Of a stretch of DNA of 53,728 bases, positions 31,938-40,962 are shown piece by piece (positions within the stretch are counted from its first letter, which is position 1; each line of letters starts with the position of its first letter). A model generated the notes under the pieces. It was given only the letters and a program-made list of their open reading frames with translations. It did not search any database and was not told the DNA's origin. The stretch comes from Calditrichota bacterium (GTDB taxonomy: Bacteria > Zhuqueibacterota > JdFR-76 > BMS3Abin05), in the NCBI GenBank assembly GCA_013151735.1, contig JAADHR010000146.1:19595-73322 (forward strand), in the 5' to 3' direction. A program made the translations under genes and the position numbers.

Positions 31938-31955
31938 GTTTAATGACGATTAAAC
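31938..31955. promoter_or_regulatory. Palindrome ahead of the efflux operon, ArsR-operator candidate
   Basis: GTTTAAT-GACG-ATTAAAC is a perfect 7-bp inverted repeat 18 bp before the ATG at 31974. Its complement begins GTTTAATCGTC, identical over 11 bp to the sequence at 25520-25530 in front of the first ArsR gene, pointing to shared control by that regulator. Confidence 0.5.
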
Positions 31956-31973
31956 AAAATTTACGGAGTACAC

Positions 31974-33305
31974 ATGAAATTCATTTTATCCCTCAGTTTG
32001 ATAGTTCTTTGCCTTGGCAGCTGGTTGACGAGAAGTGCTTGGTCTCAGGAGGGAAAATCCCCGGCTTCTGTAGATTTTCAAAAGACAACGCCGACCCCTG
32101 TAAAACCAAATACATTGGAAACGAAGGACGGGCTCACCCTGTCCCGGGCCCTATCGTTGGCTCTGAAGCACAGCCCTCAGCTTGCCGTCTTTTCCCTGGA
32201 AATCCGTGCCCGGGAAGCCGCCGCTTTGCAAGCGGCCCTGCGTCCCAATCCTGAACTAAATGTGGAGGCAGAGAACGTTGCGGGCAGCGGATTGCTTTCA
32301 GGCTTCAGATCAACGGAAACCACCGTATCCATCGGTCAGCTCATCGAGTTGGCGGGCAAGCGGCAAAAACGGGCGAACGCAGCTGTTTTTGAACGCAAAC
32401 TGGCTGAATGGGACTACAAATCGAAAAAACTGGACGTGTTTGCACGGGTTGTGGCGGCGTTTAACCATGTGCTGGCCGTTCAGGAACAGATCAAACTGGA
32501 CAAGGAAATTCTGGCTTTGGCCGAAGAATTTAAAACCACGATTGCCCATCGGGTACAAGCCGGGCGTCTTTCACCGGCCGAATTATCACGGGCTGAAGTG
32601 GAAACCGCCAATGCCCGTATTGCGCTGCAGCGCGGTCAAAAGGAGCTGACCGCCGCCAAACTGGATTTGGCAGCTACCTGGGGTGCGTCTCAAATCACCT
32701 TTGGGCAGGCTGTGGGAAGTCTGGATCAGGTGACACCCTTGCCGGATCTGGACAAGCTGCTTCAATTAACCAGGCAAAATCCGGACCTGGCACGGTGGCA
32801 AACAGAAAAGAACCGGCGCAGGGCTGTACAGGCCCTGGCACGGGCACAGGCCATCCCGGATCCGGCACTGAGCATTGGGTGGCGGTGGTTCAACGAAAGA
32901 GGAGATCGGGCTTTCGTGGCGGGACTGAGTATTCCGCTGCCTGTTTTCGACCGCAAACAGGGTGCGATACAAGAAGCCGCGCGGCGCACAGAACAGGCGG
33001 AATGGCAGGAGCGTTCCAGTCGTATTGAGCTGCATGCTTTACTGAGCAGCCGGTATCAGATGCTGGCGGCCGCCCGGCAATCCTTGAAGTCCCTGAAAGA
33101 TGACATCATTCCAAAAGCTCAACAGGCCTTCGAGACCATAAACCGGGGATATCGACAGGGCAAATTTGGCTTTTTGGACGTTCTGGATGCGCGGCGCACC
33201 CTGTTTTCATCCCGAAAAGCCTATTTAAAGAACCTGGCTGATTATCAACAGATACGAACCCAGATCGAGCGTTTGATCGGACAGTCGTTGGAAAATCTAA
33301 AATAG
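31974..33305 (+). CDS. czcC: Outer-membrane channel of heavy-metal efflux (CzcC/CusC family)
   Basis: 443 aa, TolC-like. Signal peptide 1-25. Two outer-membrane-efflux repeats follow; TLSRALSLALKHSPQL opens the first, and long helical stretches with LNHVLAVQEQIKLDKE and FGFLDVLDARRTLFSS-type endings are standard for CzcC/CusC proteins. First of the three structural genes of a tripartite pump, followed by the periplasmic adaptor and the RND protein. No lipobox is present. Confidence 0.88.
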   Translation: MKFILSLSLIVLCLGSWLTRSAWSQEGKSPASVDFQKTTPTPVKPNTLETKDGLTLSRALSLALKHSPQLAVFSLEIRAREAAALQAALRPNPELNVEAENVAGSGLLSGFRSTETTVSIGQLIELAGKRQKRANAAVFERKLAEWDYKSKKLDVFARVVAAFNHVLAVQEQIKLDKEILALAEEFKTTIAHRVQAGRLSPAELSRAEVETANARIALQRGQKELTAAKLDLAATWGASQITFGQAVGSLDQVTPLPDLDKLLQLTRQNPDLARWQTEKNRRRAVQALARAQAIPDPALSIGWRWFNERGDRAFVAGLSIPLPVFDRKQGAIQEAARRTEQAEWQERSSRIELHALLSSRYQMLAAARQSLKSLKDDIIPKAQQAFETINRGYRQGKFGFLDVLDARRTLFSSRKAYLKNLADYQQIRTQIERLIGQSLENLK

Positions 33306-33394
33306 GTCGTGGAGAGTGCAGAGAATTTGGGAAACCCGGAAACGTCTGGGGCACCCCAATTGATTCTTGATGATTAAACAATAAGGAAAATACC

Positions 33395-34345
33395 ATGAAT
33401 AGAAAGAAGCTATTCCTCACCCTGATATTCATCGCCGCTGTTTCCACCGGATTATGGCAATGCGGTTCCTCGGAAAAACCAGTGATCGAAACACAGGACA
33501 TACAGGATCACCGCGATGAGGAACGCCGTGTTACAATGACGCCTGACGAAATGAAAGAATTTGATGTGGAAACGGCCACGGCCGGTCCGGCCAAATTGCA
33601 GATCCACATCATGCTCCCTGGAGAAGTGATCATTCCGCCGGATAATCTGGCACATATTCATCCCCGCTTTCCGGGAATTGTTAAGGAAGTGCGAAAGACC
33701 ATCGGTGACAAGGTTAGAAAGGGAGATGTGTTGGCCATTATCGAGAGCAACGAAAGCATGTCCGATTATGCCATTAAATCCCTGATCAGCGGCACCGTGA
33801 TCGAGATGCATCTTACGCGGGGTGAAATGATTGACGACAGTGAGCACGGTTTTGTGATTGCTGATCTGAGTACCGTGTGGATCTACCTGCAAGTGTATCA
33901 AAAGGATTTGCCCTATATTAAAAAGGGCCAGAAGGTGATCATTTCCGCAGGGAAAGGTCTTCCCGATGTACAGGGTACGATCAGTTACATTTCGCCCATT
34001 ATTGACGAAGCCACGCGCACGGCGGAGGCCCGCGTTGTGCTGCGCAACAGCAACGGCATCTGGAAACCGGGCCTATTTGTTACCGGACGCATCGTAACGA
34101 ATGACATTTATGTGGATGTGGCCGTGCCCAAAACCGCACTGGAAACGCTGGACGGGGAAACGGTTGTTTTTGTTAAAGACGATGCGGGATTCAAACCCCA
34201 GCCGGTGCACATCAACCGGGAAAACGACACGCTGGTGGAAATTGTGCACGGACTAAAAGCCGGTGAAGTCTATGTGAGCAATAACGGCTTTATTCTGAAA
34301 GCCGAGCTAATGAAAAGCGAATTTGAAAACGGACACGGGCATTAG
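33395..34345 (+). CDS. czcB: Periplasmic adaptor (membrane fusion protein) of heavy-metal efflux
   Basis: 316 aa. A lipobox-like TGLWQC puts a lipidated Cys near residue 23. The barrel-sandwich/lipoyl half motifs are AHIHPRFPGIVKEVRKTIGD with KVRKGDVLAIIES and the return SGTVIEMHLTRGEMID, followed by beta-barrel (VWIYLQVYQKDLPYIK) and membrane-proximal domains. It lacks a long helical hairpin, so it is a short adaptor. Ribosome site AAGGA at 33383. It ends GHGH. It lies between the channel and pump genes and is separated from the pump gene by an inverted-repeat element. Confidence 0.87.
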   Translation: MNRKKLFLTLIFIAAVSTGLWQCGSSEKPVIETQDIQDHRDEERRVTMTPDEMKEFDVETATAGPAKLQIHIMLPGEVIIPPDNLAHIHPRFPGIVKEVRKTIGDKVRKGDVLAIIESNESMSDYAIKSLISGTVIEMHLTRGEMIDDSEHGFVIADLSTVWIYLQVYQKDLPYIKKGQKVIISAGKGLPDVQGTISYISPIIDEATRTAEARVVLRNSNGIWKPGLFVTGRIVTNDIYVDVAVPKTALETLDGETVVFVKDDAGFKPQPVHINRENDTLVEIVHGLKAGEVYVSNNGFILKAELMKSEFENGHGH

Positions 34346-34389
34346 AATTGAAGGGCACGGGGGAAAATGCAGGGGATCCGGGGAATTAA

Positions 34390-34510
34390 AACGTCAAATT
34401 CCAAAATACAAATCCCAAATCAATTCCAAATACGAGAATTGCAATGACTGAAGCGGAATGATTGGGAGGTCGGGAGTTTGAGGATTGTATTTTGGAGCTT
34501 ATTTGTAATT
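34390..34510. repeat. Imperfect stem-loop element between adaptor and pump genes
   Basis: TCCAAAATACAAATCC at 34400-34415 pairs with GGATTGTATTTTGGA at 34482-34496, flanked by further CAAATT/AATTTG complementarity. The A/T-rich, word-repeating style (CAAATCCCAAATC) is that of miniature intergenic repeats. It lies inside an otherwise compact operon and could tune pump expression or be neutral. Confidence 0.6.
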
Positions 34511-34583
34511 TGGTGCCCGGGATTTGTGATTTCCCTGGCCCTTAGGCCTTCATTAAAACTGACAACAACGGAGACCATCACAT

Positions 34584-37500
34584 ATGAACAAAATCATAGA
34601 ATTCTCTTTACGCAATCGCCTGTTGATGCTGTCACTTGCCGTGCTTATCATTGCCGGGGGCTGGTTTAGCTACAAACGACTGCCCATTGATGCCTTTCCT
34701 GACGTTTCACCTTCACTGGTGCAGGTTTTTACCGAGACCGAGGGATTGGCGCCGGAAGAAATTGAGAAATACGTAACTTTTCCTGTGGAAGCCGCCATGA
34801 ATGGTCTGCCTGATCTGGAAACCATTCGATCCGTTTCCAATTTCGGCCTGTCCGTGGTGAATATCTATTTTAAGGATGGAACGGACATCTACTTTGCCCG
34901 CCAGGTGGTTAACGAACGCCTGCAGGAAGCCCGCGAACAGATTCCCGAAGGGTTCGGGGATCCGCAGATGGGGCCCATTTCCACAGGCATGGGATTGATC
35001 CTCTTCTACTATCTGGATGACACCACCGGTCAATATTCACTCACGGAGCTGCGCACCATTCAGGACTGGCTGATCAAGTACCAATTACAAACCGTTCCCG
35101 GCGTGACAGAGGTGTTGGGTATCGGAGGCTGGGAAAAGCAGTTTCAGGTGAACGTGGATCCAAATGCCCTTTTGCGCTACGATGTCACCATTCAAAATAT
35201 TATCCAAAAGGTAAGGGCCAACAATTTGAATGTGGGGGCTCAATTCATTGAAAAGAACGATGAGGAGTTTATTGTTCGTTCGGTGGGCCTGGTATCCAAC
35301 ATAGAAGATATCCAGAACATTGTTATCAAAACGGTCGACGGAACGCCGGTTTATCTGAAGCAGCTGGCCGATGTAAATATTGGCGGGGCCGTACGGCGGG
35401 GCGTTCAGACCCGGGACGGCATTGAGGAGGTTGTAGCCGGGATGGTTGTTAAGCTGTACGGCAGCAATTCTTCTACGGTCATCGGCAAGGTGGAACAGAA
35501 ATTGGCCGAAATTAATAAAATGCTGCCCGAAGGCATTCGTATTGTTCCCTACTACCAGCAGAAGTCACTGGTGGAAGCGGCCGTAAATACGGTAACGGAC
35601 GCCCTGCTGCAAGGCATTCTTTTGGTAGCACTCGTCCTGATTATTTTCATGGGATCGATCCGGCCCAGCATTGTCGTGGCGTTGTCCATTCCCTTTTCGA
35701 TTTTGTTTGCGTTCATCGGCATGCGATATCTGGGACTGTCGGTCAATCTGATGTCCTTTGGCGGGCTGGCCATTGCCATTGGCATGATGGTGGATGGAAC
35801 CATTGTGATGGTTGAAAATGTGGATCGGATGCTGCGGAGCGCGCGCCGGGATGAGCCGCGTATCCATGTCGTGGCCCGCGCGGCCCGGGAAGTAGCCCGG
35901 CCCATTTTATTTGCGATTACGATCATTATTGTAGTTTTTCTGCCCCTGTTCACATTACAGGGTGTGGAAGGCAAAACCTTTAAGCCGCTGGCCTACACGG
36001 TTTCACTGGCCATGCTGGGGTCCCTGATTTTTGCATTGCTTCTTTCACCATTATTTTCACATCTGCTCATGCGCCGCCCCAAAACACCACCCAAAGAGGG
36101 CGAGGCCGGAAAAGACATAATGATGGTTCGTTTTATGCACAAACTCTATCGGCCGGTGATACGCTTTTTCATAAAGCGCCGCAGTTTGGCCATTCTTCTG
36201 GCTGTTTTGCTTCTTATGGCCGGCGGATTGATTTACCCCCGACTGGGGTCGGAATTTACGCCCACCCTCCAGGAGGGAACCATTGTGCTTCGCCTCACCA
36301 TGGCACCGTCTATTTCACTCACCGAAAGCACTCGTCTGACACAAATTGTTGAACGGCGGGTTATGAAGGTGCCGGAAGTAAAACATGTGGTGACGCGCAT
36401 TGGCCGCGGCGAAGTGGGCGCCCACACCGATCCTATCAACAGCGCCGAGATGTACATCCTGCTAAAGCCAAAGGATACCTGGCGCACGGCCAAAACGCAA
36501 CAGCAGCTGCAAGAGGTCATTCGTCAGGAAGTGGGCGAAATTCCGGGCGTCCTGTCCAATTTTACTCAGCCCATTCAGATGACCGTGGATGAACTGTTGG
36601 AAGGCGTACGGGCAGAACTGGCCATCAAGCTTTTTGGAGACGATTTGGAGGTACTCAAGGAAAAGGCTGACGAAATCGCCCGTGTCGTGCAGCGCGTACC
36701 CGGGGCGGCTGATGTGCAGCCGGATCAGGTCAGCGGAACACCTCAGCTTTTAATCAAGGTAGACCGCCATGCCATTGCCCGGTACGGTCTGAATATGGAG
36801 GATGTGCAAGAGGTGATTCGGGCGGCAGTCGGCGGGGAAACGGCCGGCCAGGTTTTTGAAGGCGTGCGACGGTTTGATATTTTGGTACGGCTGGCACCGG
36901 AATTTCGAAAAACAGCCCGGGATATTGCCCAAATTCTCATTGAAACGCCCGATGGAACCCATATTCCCCTCCAGCAAGTGGCGGATATCCGCGAGATGGT
37001 CGGTCCCCGACAGATTACTCGTCAGAACAGTCAACGCTTTATCACCATCCAGAGCAACGTGGTCGGGCGCGATATTGGCTCATTTGTAAAGGAAGCGCAA
37101 CTGGCCATCGATAAAAATGTCTCGCTGCCGCCGGGGTACCTGGTCACCTGGGGCGGCCAGTTCCGCCTGCAGCAGGAAGCCAACAAGCGGCTTGCCGTGG
37201 TTATTCCGGTCACGCTGATGATTATCTTCATCTTGCTCTTTTCCAGTTTCGGGTCACTCAAAAATACACTGCTTATCCTGTTAAATATCCCTCTGGCACT
37301 GGTGGGCGGCATTGCCGCGTTGTGGATTTCCGGGCAGAATCTCTCCGTGCCGTCCTCCGTGGGATTTATTGCCCTGTTTGGCATCGCCCTGGAAAACGGT
37401 ATGGTGCTGGTGACGTATCTCAATCAACTGCTGAAGGACGGCGTGCCTATGGACGAGGCATCGGTTAAGGGCGCCCTGCTGCGTCTGCGCCCCGTTCTGA

Positions 37501-37694
37501 TGACTGCCGTAACCACGGCCCTGGGGCTGATCCCCCTGCTGCTGGCAACCGGTGTGGGCAGCGAGGTGCAGCGCCCCCTGGCCACCGTAGTCATTGGGGG
37601 GCTGGTCACATCGACTCTGCTGACACTGCTGGTTATCCCGGCCATTTACAAGTGGTTCGCCATTGACACCGAGAGTGAAGTGCAGATGGATTGA
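34584..37694 (+). CDS. czcA: Heavy-metal efflux RND pump (CzcA/CusA family)
   Basis: 1036 aa, full length, with the twelve-helix RND plan and two large periplasmic loops. The helix 4 segment reads LAIAIGMMVDGTIVMVENVD. In metal RND pumps a DFG...DGA pattern marks divalent-cation pumps and AIG.MVDAAI.M.EN marks Cu/Ag pumps; this protein has AIG and MVD with DGT, closer to the monovalent-type helix but not identical. The first residues MNKIIEFSLRNRLLMLSLAV are typical of the family. Ribosome site CGGAG before the ATG at 34584. It works with the channel and adaptor encoded upstream. Specificity (Cu/Ag against Zn/Cd/Co) is open: the helix suggests the former, the ArsR gene the latter. Confidence 0.92.
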   Translation: MNKIIEFSLRNRLLMLSLAVLIIAGGWFSYKRLPIDAFPDVSPSLVQVFTETEGLAPEEIEKYVTFPVEAAMNGLPDLETIRSVSNFGLSVVNIYFKDGTDIYFARQVVNERLQEAREQIPEGFGDPQMGPISTGMGLILFYYLDDTTGQYSLTELRTIQDWLIKYQLQTVPGVTEVLGIGGWEKQFQVNVDPNALLRYDVTIQNIIQKVRANNLNVGAQFIEKNDEEFIVRSVGLVSNIEDIQNIVIKTVDGTPVYLKQLADVNIGGAVRRGVQTRDGIEEVVAGMVVKLYGSNSSTVIGKVEQKLAEINKMLPEGIRIVPYYQQKSLVEAAVNTVTDALLQGILLVALVLIIFMGSIRPSIVVALSIPFSILFAFIGMRYLGLSVNLMSFGGLAIAIGMMVDGTIVMVENVDRMLRSARRDEPRIHVVARAAREVARPILFAITIIIVVFLPLFTLQGVEGKTFKPLAYTVSLAMLGSLIFALLLSPLFSHLLMRRPKTPPKEGEAGKDIMMVRFMHKLYRPVIRFFIKRRSLAILLAVLLLMAGGLIYPRLGSEFTPTLQEGTIVLRLTMAPSISLTESTRLTQIVERRVMKVPEVKHVVTRIGRGEVGAHTDPINSAEMYILLKPKDTWRTAKTQQQLQEVIRQEVGEIPGVLSNFTQPIQMTVDELLEGVRAELAIKLFGDDLEVLKEKADEIARVVQRVPGAADVQPDQVSGTPQLLIKVDRHAIARYGLNMEDVQEVIRAAVGGETAGQVFEGVRRFDILVRLAPEFRKTARDIAQILIETPDGTHIPLQQVADIREMVGPRQITRQNSQRFITIQSNVVGRDIGSFVKEAQLAIDKNVSLPPGYLVTWGGQFRLQQEANKRLAVVIPVTLMIIFILLFSSFGSLKNTLLILLNIPLALVGGIAALWISGQNLSVPSSVGFIALFGIALENGMVLVTYLNQLLKDGVPMDEASVKGALLRLRPVLMTAVTTALGLIPLLLATGVGSEVQRPLATVVIGGLVTSTLLTLLVIPAIYKWFAIDTESEVQMD

Positions 37695-37788
37695 GAATGA
37701 AGAACGGATAGGAGGTGTCCAGCAAGAACGCGGTGTATGGTCGTTCTGCAAAGGATACCGGACATTAAAACCAAAAAGGGACAATACC

Positions 37789-38124
37789 ATGAAACACATT
37801 ATCGCCTACATCAAACCACACAAATTGGACGCCGTCACTCAGGCACTGCATCAAATTGATGGGCTGACCGGACTGACGGTTCTGGACGTAAAGGGTTTTG
37901 GCCGGGGCCGGAAAAAAAAGCCGCTGACAGAAGAACAACTCAGCGATTTTGTCCGTCACCTTAAAATAGAAATCTTTTGTACAAATGAATTGACAGAGGA
38001 AATTATCGGGGCCATCGAGCGCGCCGCCCACACCGGGTTGCGGGGTGACGGGAAAATCTACGTGTGCGAAGCGATGAACGCCGTCCGTATTAGCAGCGGC
38101 GAACGAGGTTTGGCCGCCGTGTAA
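37789..38124 (+). CDS. PII-like protein associated with the efflux pump
   Basis: 111 aa from the ATG at 37789; the longer in-frame start at 37663 would overlap the pump gene. The fold is PII: MKHIIAYIKPHKLDAVTQAL, a T-loop-like GFGRGRKKKPL without the modified Tyr of GlnB, and the nucleotide-binding B-loop AAHTGLRGDGKIYV. Cys residues at IFCTNE and YVCEAM are possible metal ligands. PII-like proteins encoded next to metal RND pumps form a recognised but little-studied group. Probably senses a nucleotide or metal and binds the pump. Confidence 0.85.
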   Translation: MKHIIAYIKPHKLDAVTQALHQIDGLTGLTVLDVKGFGRGRKKKPLTEEQLSDFVRHLKIEIFCTNELTEEIIGAIERAAHTGLRGDGKIYVCEAMNAVRISSGERGLAAV

Positions 38125-38240
38125 TTTTAGACAGGATGAACAGAATTTCCCGGATGAACCTGTTTCGTCATTCGTAAGACGATTAGATCGGGAAGATCCG
38201 TTTTGTCCGGTAAACCTGTTTGACTGAAAGGGAACACAAA

Positions 38241-40145
38241 ATGAACAAGAAAAATGAACCGGTCGGTTTCGACGGAAAATGGTACAGCCATCCGCCTCTG
38301 CGCAATGCACTCATTGCCGGCGCTATTGCTGTAACCGCCTTTCTGCTGACCCGCAGCGGATTTTTGAGCAGGCCCGTTGAAATTGCGCTATTTGTTACCG
38401 CCATTGTGATTGGCGGGTATCACTGGACACGAGAGGGGATTGAAGATCTGATCAAAGAACATGAAATCGGCATCGAAATGCTGATGATTTTTGCCACGAT
38501 GGGCTCCGCCATTTTGGGCATGTGGGACGAAGCAGCCTTTCTGGTTTTTCTGTACGGGGCCGCTGAAGGACTGGAGGAATACACCTACGCCAAAACACGG
38601 GCCTCCATTCGTAAACTGCTGGACCTGGCGCCCAAAGAAGCACATGTCCTTCGCGATGGCAAAGAGATTACCCTTCCGGCAGTGGACCTGAAAGTGGGCG
38701 ACGTGTTCATCGTGCGCCCGGGAGAATCTATTCCCACTGATGGCGTCATCATTAAGGGCCGCTCCAACATCAACGAAGCGCCCGTTACCGGTGAATCCGT
38801 TCCGGTACACAAGAAAGAAGGCATGCGGGTATTTGCTGCCACCATGAATCAGGATGGCGCGCTGGAGATAAAAACCACCGCCACTTTTGAAGACAACACT
38901 CTGTCCAAGATGATTCATCTGGTGGAGGAAGCGCAAGACCAAAAGGGAAAAGCCCAGGCATTTATCGAACGCTTCGGGCGCAAGTATTCTCCGCTGGTCT
39001 TGTTGAGTGCATTCTTAATGATCGTCATTCCCTGGGCATTGGGGTTGTCCGTGGCGTTTTGGGCCTCGCGGGCCGTGGTTTTGCTGGTGGCGGCAGCACC
39101 CTGTGCGCTGATCATGTCCATGCCGGTGGCCATGGCAGCCGGCATCGGTAAAGCCGGGCGCAGCGGCGTGTTGATTAAAGGCGGTGTACATCTGGAAAAT
39201 CTGGGAAAAATAAAGGCGATTGCATTGGATAAAACCGGTACCCTGACCAAAGGCGAACCGGTTGTTACGGACATCCTGGCTGTGGATGGTACGGAAACAG
39301 ACATTCTGCAACTCGCCTATAGCATTGAAAAACTGTCTGAACATCCCCTGGCGCGGGCCATTGTGCGTAAAGCTGAAGAATTGAAGCTGCACGCCCGGGA
39401 GGTTTCGGATTTCCGTTCCATTGCCGGATACGGCGCACAGGGGCAAATCAACGGACAAAAGATCGTCGTGGGCCGGCAGGAACTGATCGGCAGCGGGGCG
39501 GCAAAGGAATCCCTGGAGCACCCGATTCAAAAACTGCGCGGCGAAGGAAAGACCGTTGTTGTGGTGGGTAATGAAAATGGCCTTCAGGGTGTGATTGCCA
39601 TCCGTGATGAAATCCGCCCCGACGCCAAGGCCGTGATCGATCGTCTGCACCGCATGGGCATTAAAGTGGCCATGCTTACCGGTGATAACGCGCGTACGGC
39701 CGATGCCTTTGCCCGGGAATTGGGCATTGATGACGTGCGGGCCGGTTTAAAGCCGGAAGATAAAATCAATGCCATCCTCGAGATTGAGCAAAAATACGGC
39801 CCCGCCATCATGATTGGCGACGGCATCAACGATGCCCCGGCCCTGGCGCGGGCCACTGTCGGGTTGGCTATGGGCGTTGCCGGAACGGATGCGGCCATCG
39901 AGGCAGCCGACATTGCGCTGATGGGTGACGATCTGAACAAGGTACCCTTTGCACTGACTCTGGGCAAAAAAGCGCGCCGGATCAGCCTTCAAAATATTGT
40001 TTTTTCATTGATTGTCCTTGCCGGCTTAATTCCCACAGCGGTTGCGGGTTTTTTGACCGTCGCCGGGGCCGTATTTTTTCACGAAGCATCAGAACTGTTG
40101 GCCGTGGCCAACGGCCTGCGGGCAGGCAAGGTGGCAGAAAACTAA
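38241..40145 (+). CDS. P1B-4-like heavy-metal ATPase
   Basis: 634 aa from the ATG at 38241; a TTG at 38220 gives a 7-residue extension without support. No N-terminal HMA domain. The helix 6 motif is VAAAPCALIMSMPVA, so APC (286-288) in place of the SPC of P1B-4 or CPC of P1B-1/2 ATPases. Asp330 in DKTGTLTKG, SEHPLARAI and GDGINDAPAL are intact. The last helix has VFFHEASELLAVANGLR, equivalent to the HEGG(T/S) motif of P1B-4 Co/Zn/Cd exporters. With the adjacent pump it could supply cytosolic Zn, Cd or Co to the periplasm, as CzcP does with CzcCBA. Confidence 0.85.
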   Translation: MNKKNEPVGFDGKWYSHPPLRNALIAGAIAVTAFLLTRSGFLSRPVEIALFVTAIVIGGYHWTREGIEDLIKEHEIGIEMLMIFATMGSAILGMWDEAAFLVFLYGAAEGLEEYTYAKTRASIRKLLDLAPKEAHVLRDGKEITLPAVDLKVGDVFIVRPGESIPTDGVIIKGRSNINEAPVTGESVPVHKKEGMRVFAATMNQDGALEIKTTATFEDNTLSKMIHLVEEAQDQKGKAQAFIERFGRKYSPLVLLSAFLMIVIPWALGLSVAFWASRAVVLLVAAAPCALIMSMPVAMAAGIGKAGRSGVLIKGGVHLENLGKIKAIALDKTGTLTKGEPVVTDILAVDGTETDILQLAYSIEKLSEHPLARAIVRKAEELKLHAREVSDFRSIAGYGAQGQINGQKIVVGRQELIGSGAAKESLEHPIQKLRGEGKTVVVVGNENGLQGVIAIRDEIRPDAKAVIDRLHRMGIKVAMLTGDNARTADAFARELGIDDVRAGLKPEDKINAILEIEQKYGPAIMIGDGINDAPALARATVGLAMGVAGTDAAIEAADIALMGDDLNKVPFALTLGKKARRISLQNIVFSLIVLAGLIPTAVAGFLTVAGAVFFHEASELLAVANGLRAGKVAEN

Positions 40146-40236
40146 AACTCCCTGTCCTTGCAAAATCCGTAACCCTTTCCGGTTACTCGTTGAATTACGG
40201 TTGGAATGGGGTTTCGTCTGGGGGGCGTCCGATTTC

Positions 40237-40265
40237 AAATTCCGGGTCCTTCCCGGAATTTTTTT
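40237..40265. terminator. Strong terminator between convergent genes
   Basis: AAATTCCGGG-TCCTT-CCCGGAATTT is a perfect 10-bp stem with a 5-nt loop, continued by TTTT on the + strand; the last Ts overlap the stop codon of the minus-strand gene. The A-run on the left side is short, so it serves mainly the + strand ATPase transcript but may act in both directions. Confidence 0.85.
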
Positions 40266-40962
40266 ATTGAAATAATTTTTCACTTTCATTGATCAAATAC
40301 TGAAGAAGCTCGTCTTCGCCGGTCAAATTCATCAGGGATTGGCGCTGCTGGGGAGTCGTGCAATAGGTGCAGTATTCGGCCGTTCGATGGTTTTGATAAA
40401 ACCGAAAGAAGGATAAACAGATATTTTGTACATCGATTCCTTTGAATCGCGGATTGAGCTGGATGGCCTTGCTAAATCCAATCATTCCATAGCGGGTTTT
40501 GCAATAGGCCTCTGTTTCCCTGTCCGGTGCCCGTGTGCCAAGTGCCAGGTTCATCCATAATTTGGGATATCCCTGGCTGAATTGGTTCAAGAGATGATTA
40601 ATAAATGCAAAACGCTGCTGAACCTCATTCTGGAAATCAATAGACCATTCTTCTTCGCGGCCGGTTGTTTTCATTTTTAAAAAATCCTTGTCGGCACAAT
40701 AAAGAACAATGGGTACGGACAAGAGGTTCGTCTTTGCCTCGGCAGTCAAATTGTCCCAGGAGCGGCCGGTTGAGGAATCCAGGCTGATCGTGGCAACACG
40801 TTTCTCTGAGTCCCCAAAATGGGATTGCAATTTGTCTTCAAACAGAACGGCCGATACGGAGAAATTGTTTTCGGCAAAGAGCCTGACTATTTGTGCACAC
40901 AGGTCATTGTGCGGAAAAAGGATTAAAATTGATTTTCTGATAGGGTGTTTTCTATTTTCCAT
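40264..40962 (-). CDS. Degenerate SDR-like (Rossmann) protein
   Basis: 232 aa. Overall layout is that of short-chain dehydrogenases (strand ILILFPHND, later WMNLALGTRAP, then AYCKTRYGMIGFSKAI and GIDVQNICLSFF). The glycine-rich cofactor loop is absent (FPHNDLCAQ at its place) and the catalytic YxxxK has become YCKTR, so no dehydrogenase activity is expected. A Cys pair lies near the C-terminus (EYCTYCTT). Its start overlaps the stop of the reductase gene by 11 bp, so the two are translationally linked. A binding or regulatory role for the reductase product is possible; the function is unknown. Confidence 0.6.
   Translation of the reverse strand: MENRKHPIRKSILILFPHNDLCAQIVRLFAENNFSVSAVLFEDKLQSHFGDSEKRVATISLDSSTGRSWDNLTAEAKTNLLSVPIVLYCADKDFLKMKTTGREEEWSIDFQNEVQQRFAFINHLLNQFSQGYPKLWMNLALGTRAPDRETEAYCKTRYGMIGFSKAIQLNPRFKGIDVQNICLSFFRFYQNHRTAEYCTYCTTPQQRQSLMNLTGEDELLQYLINESEKLFQ

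Noticed and set aside
38125-38240. Dispersed repeat between the PII-like and ATPase genes
   Set aside because: Words such as GGATGAACAGAATTT look repeat-like, but I could not find a clear second arm or copy in the window.
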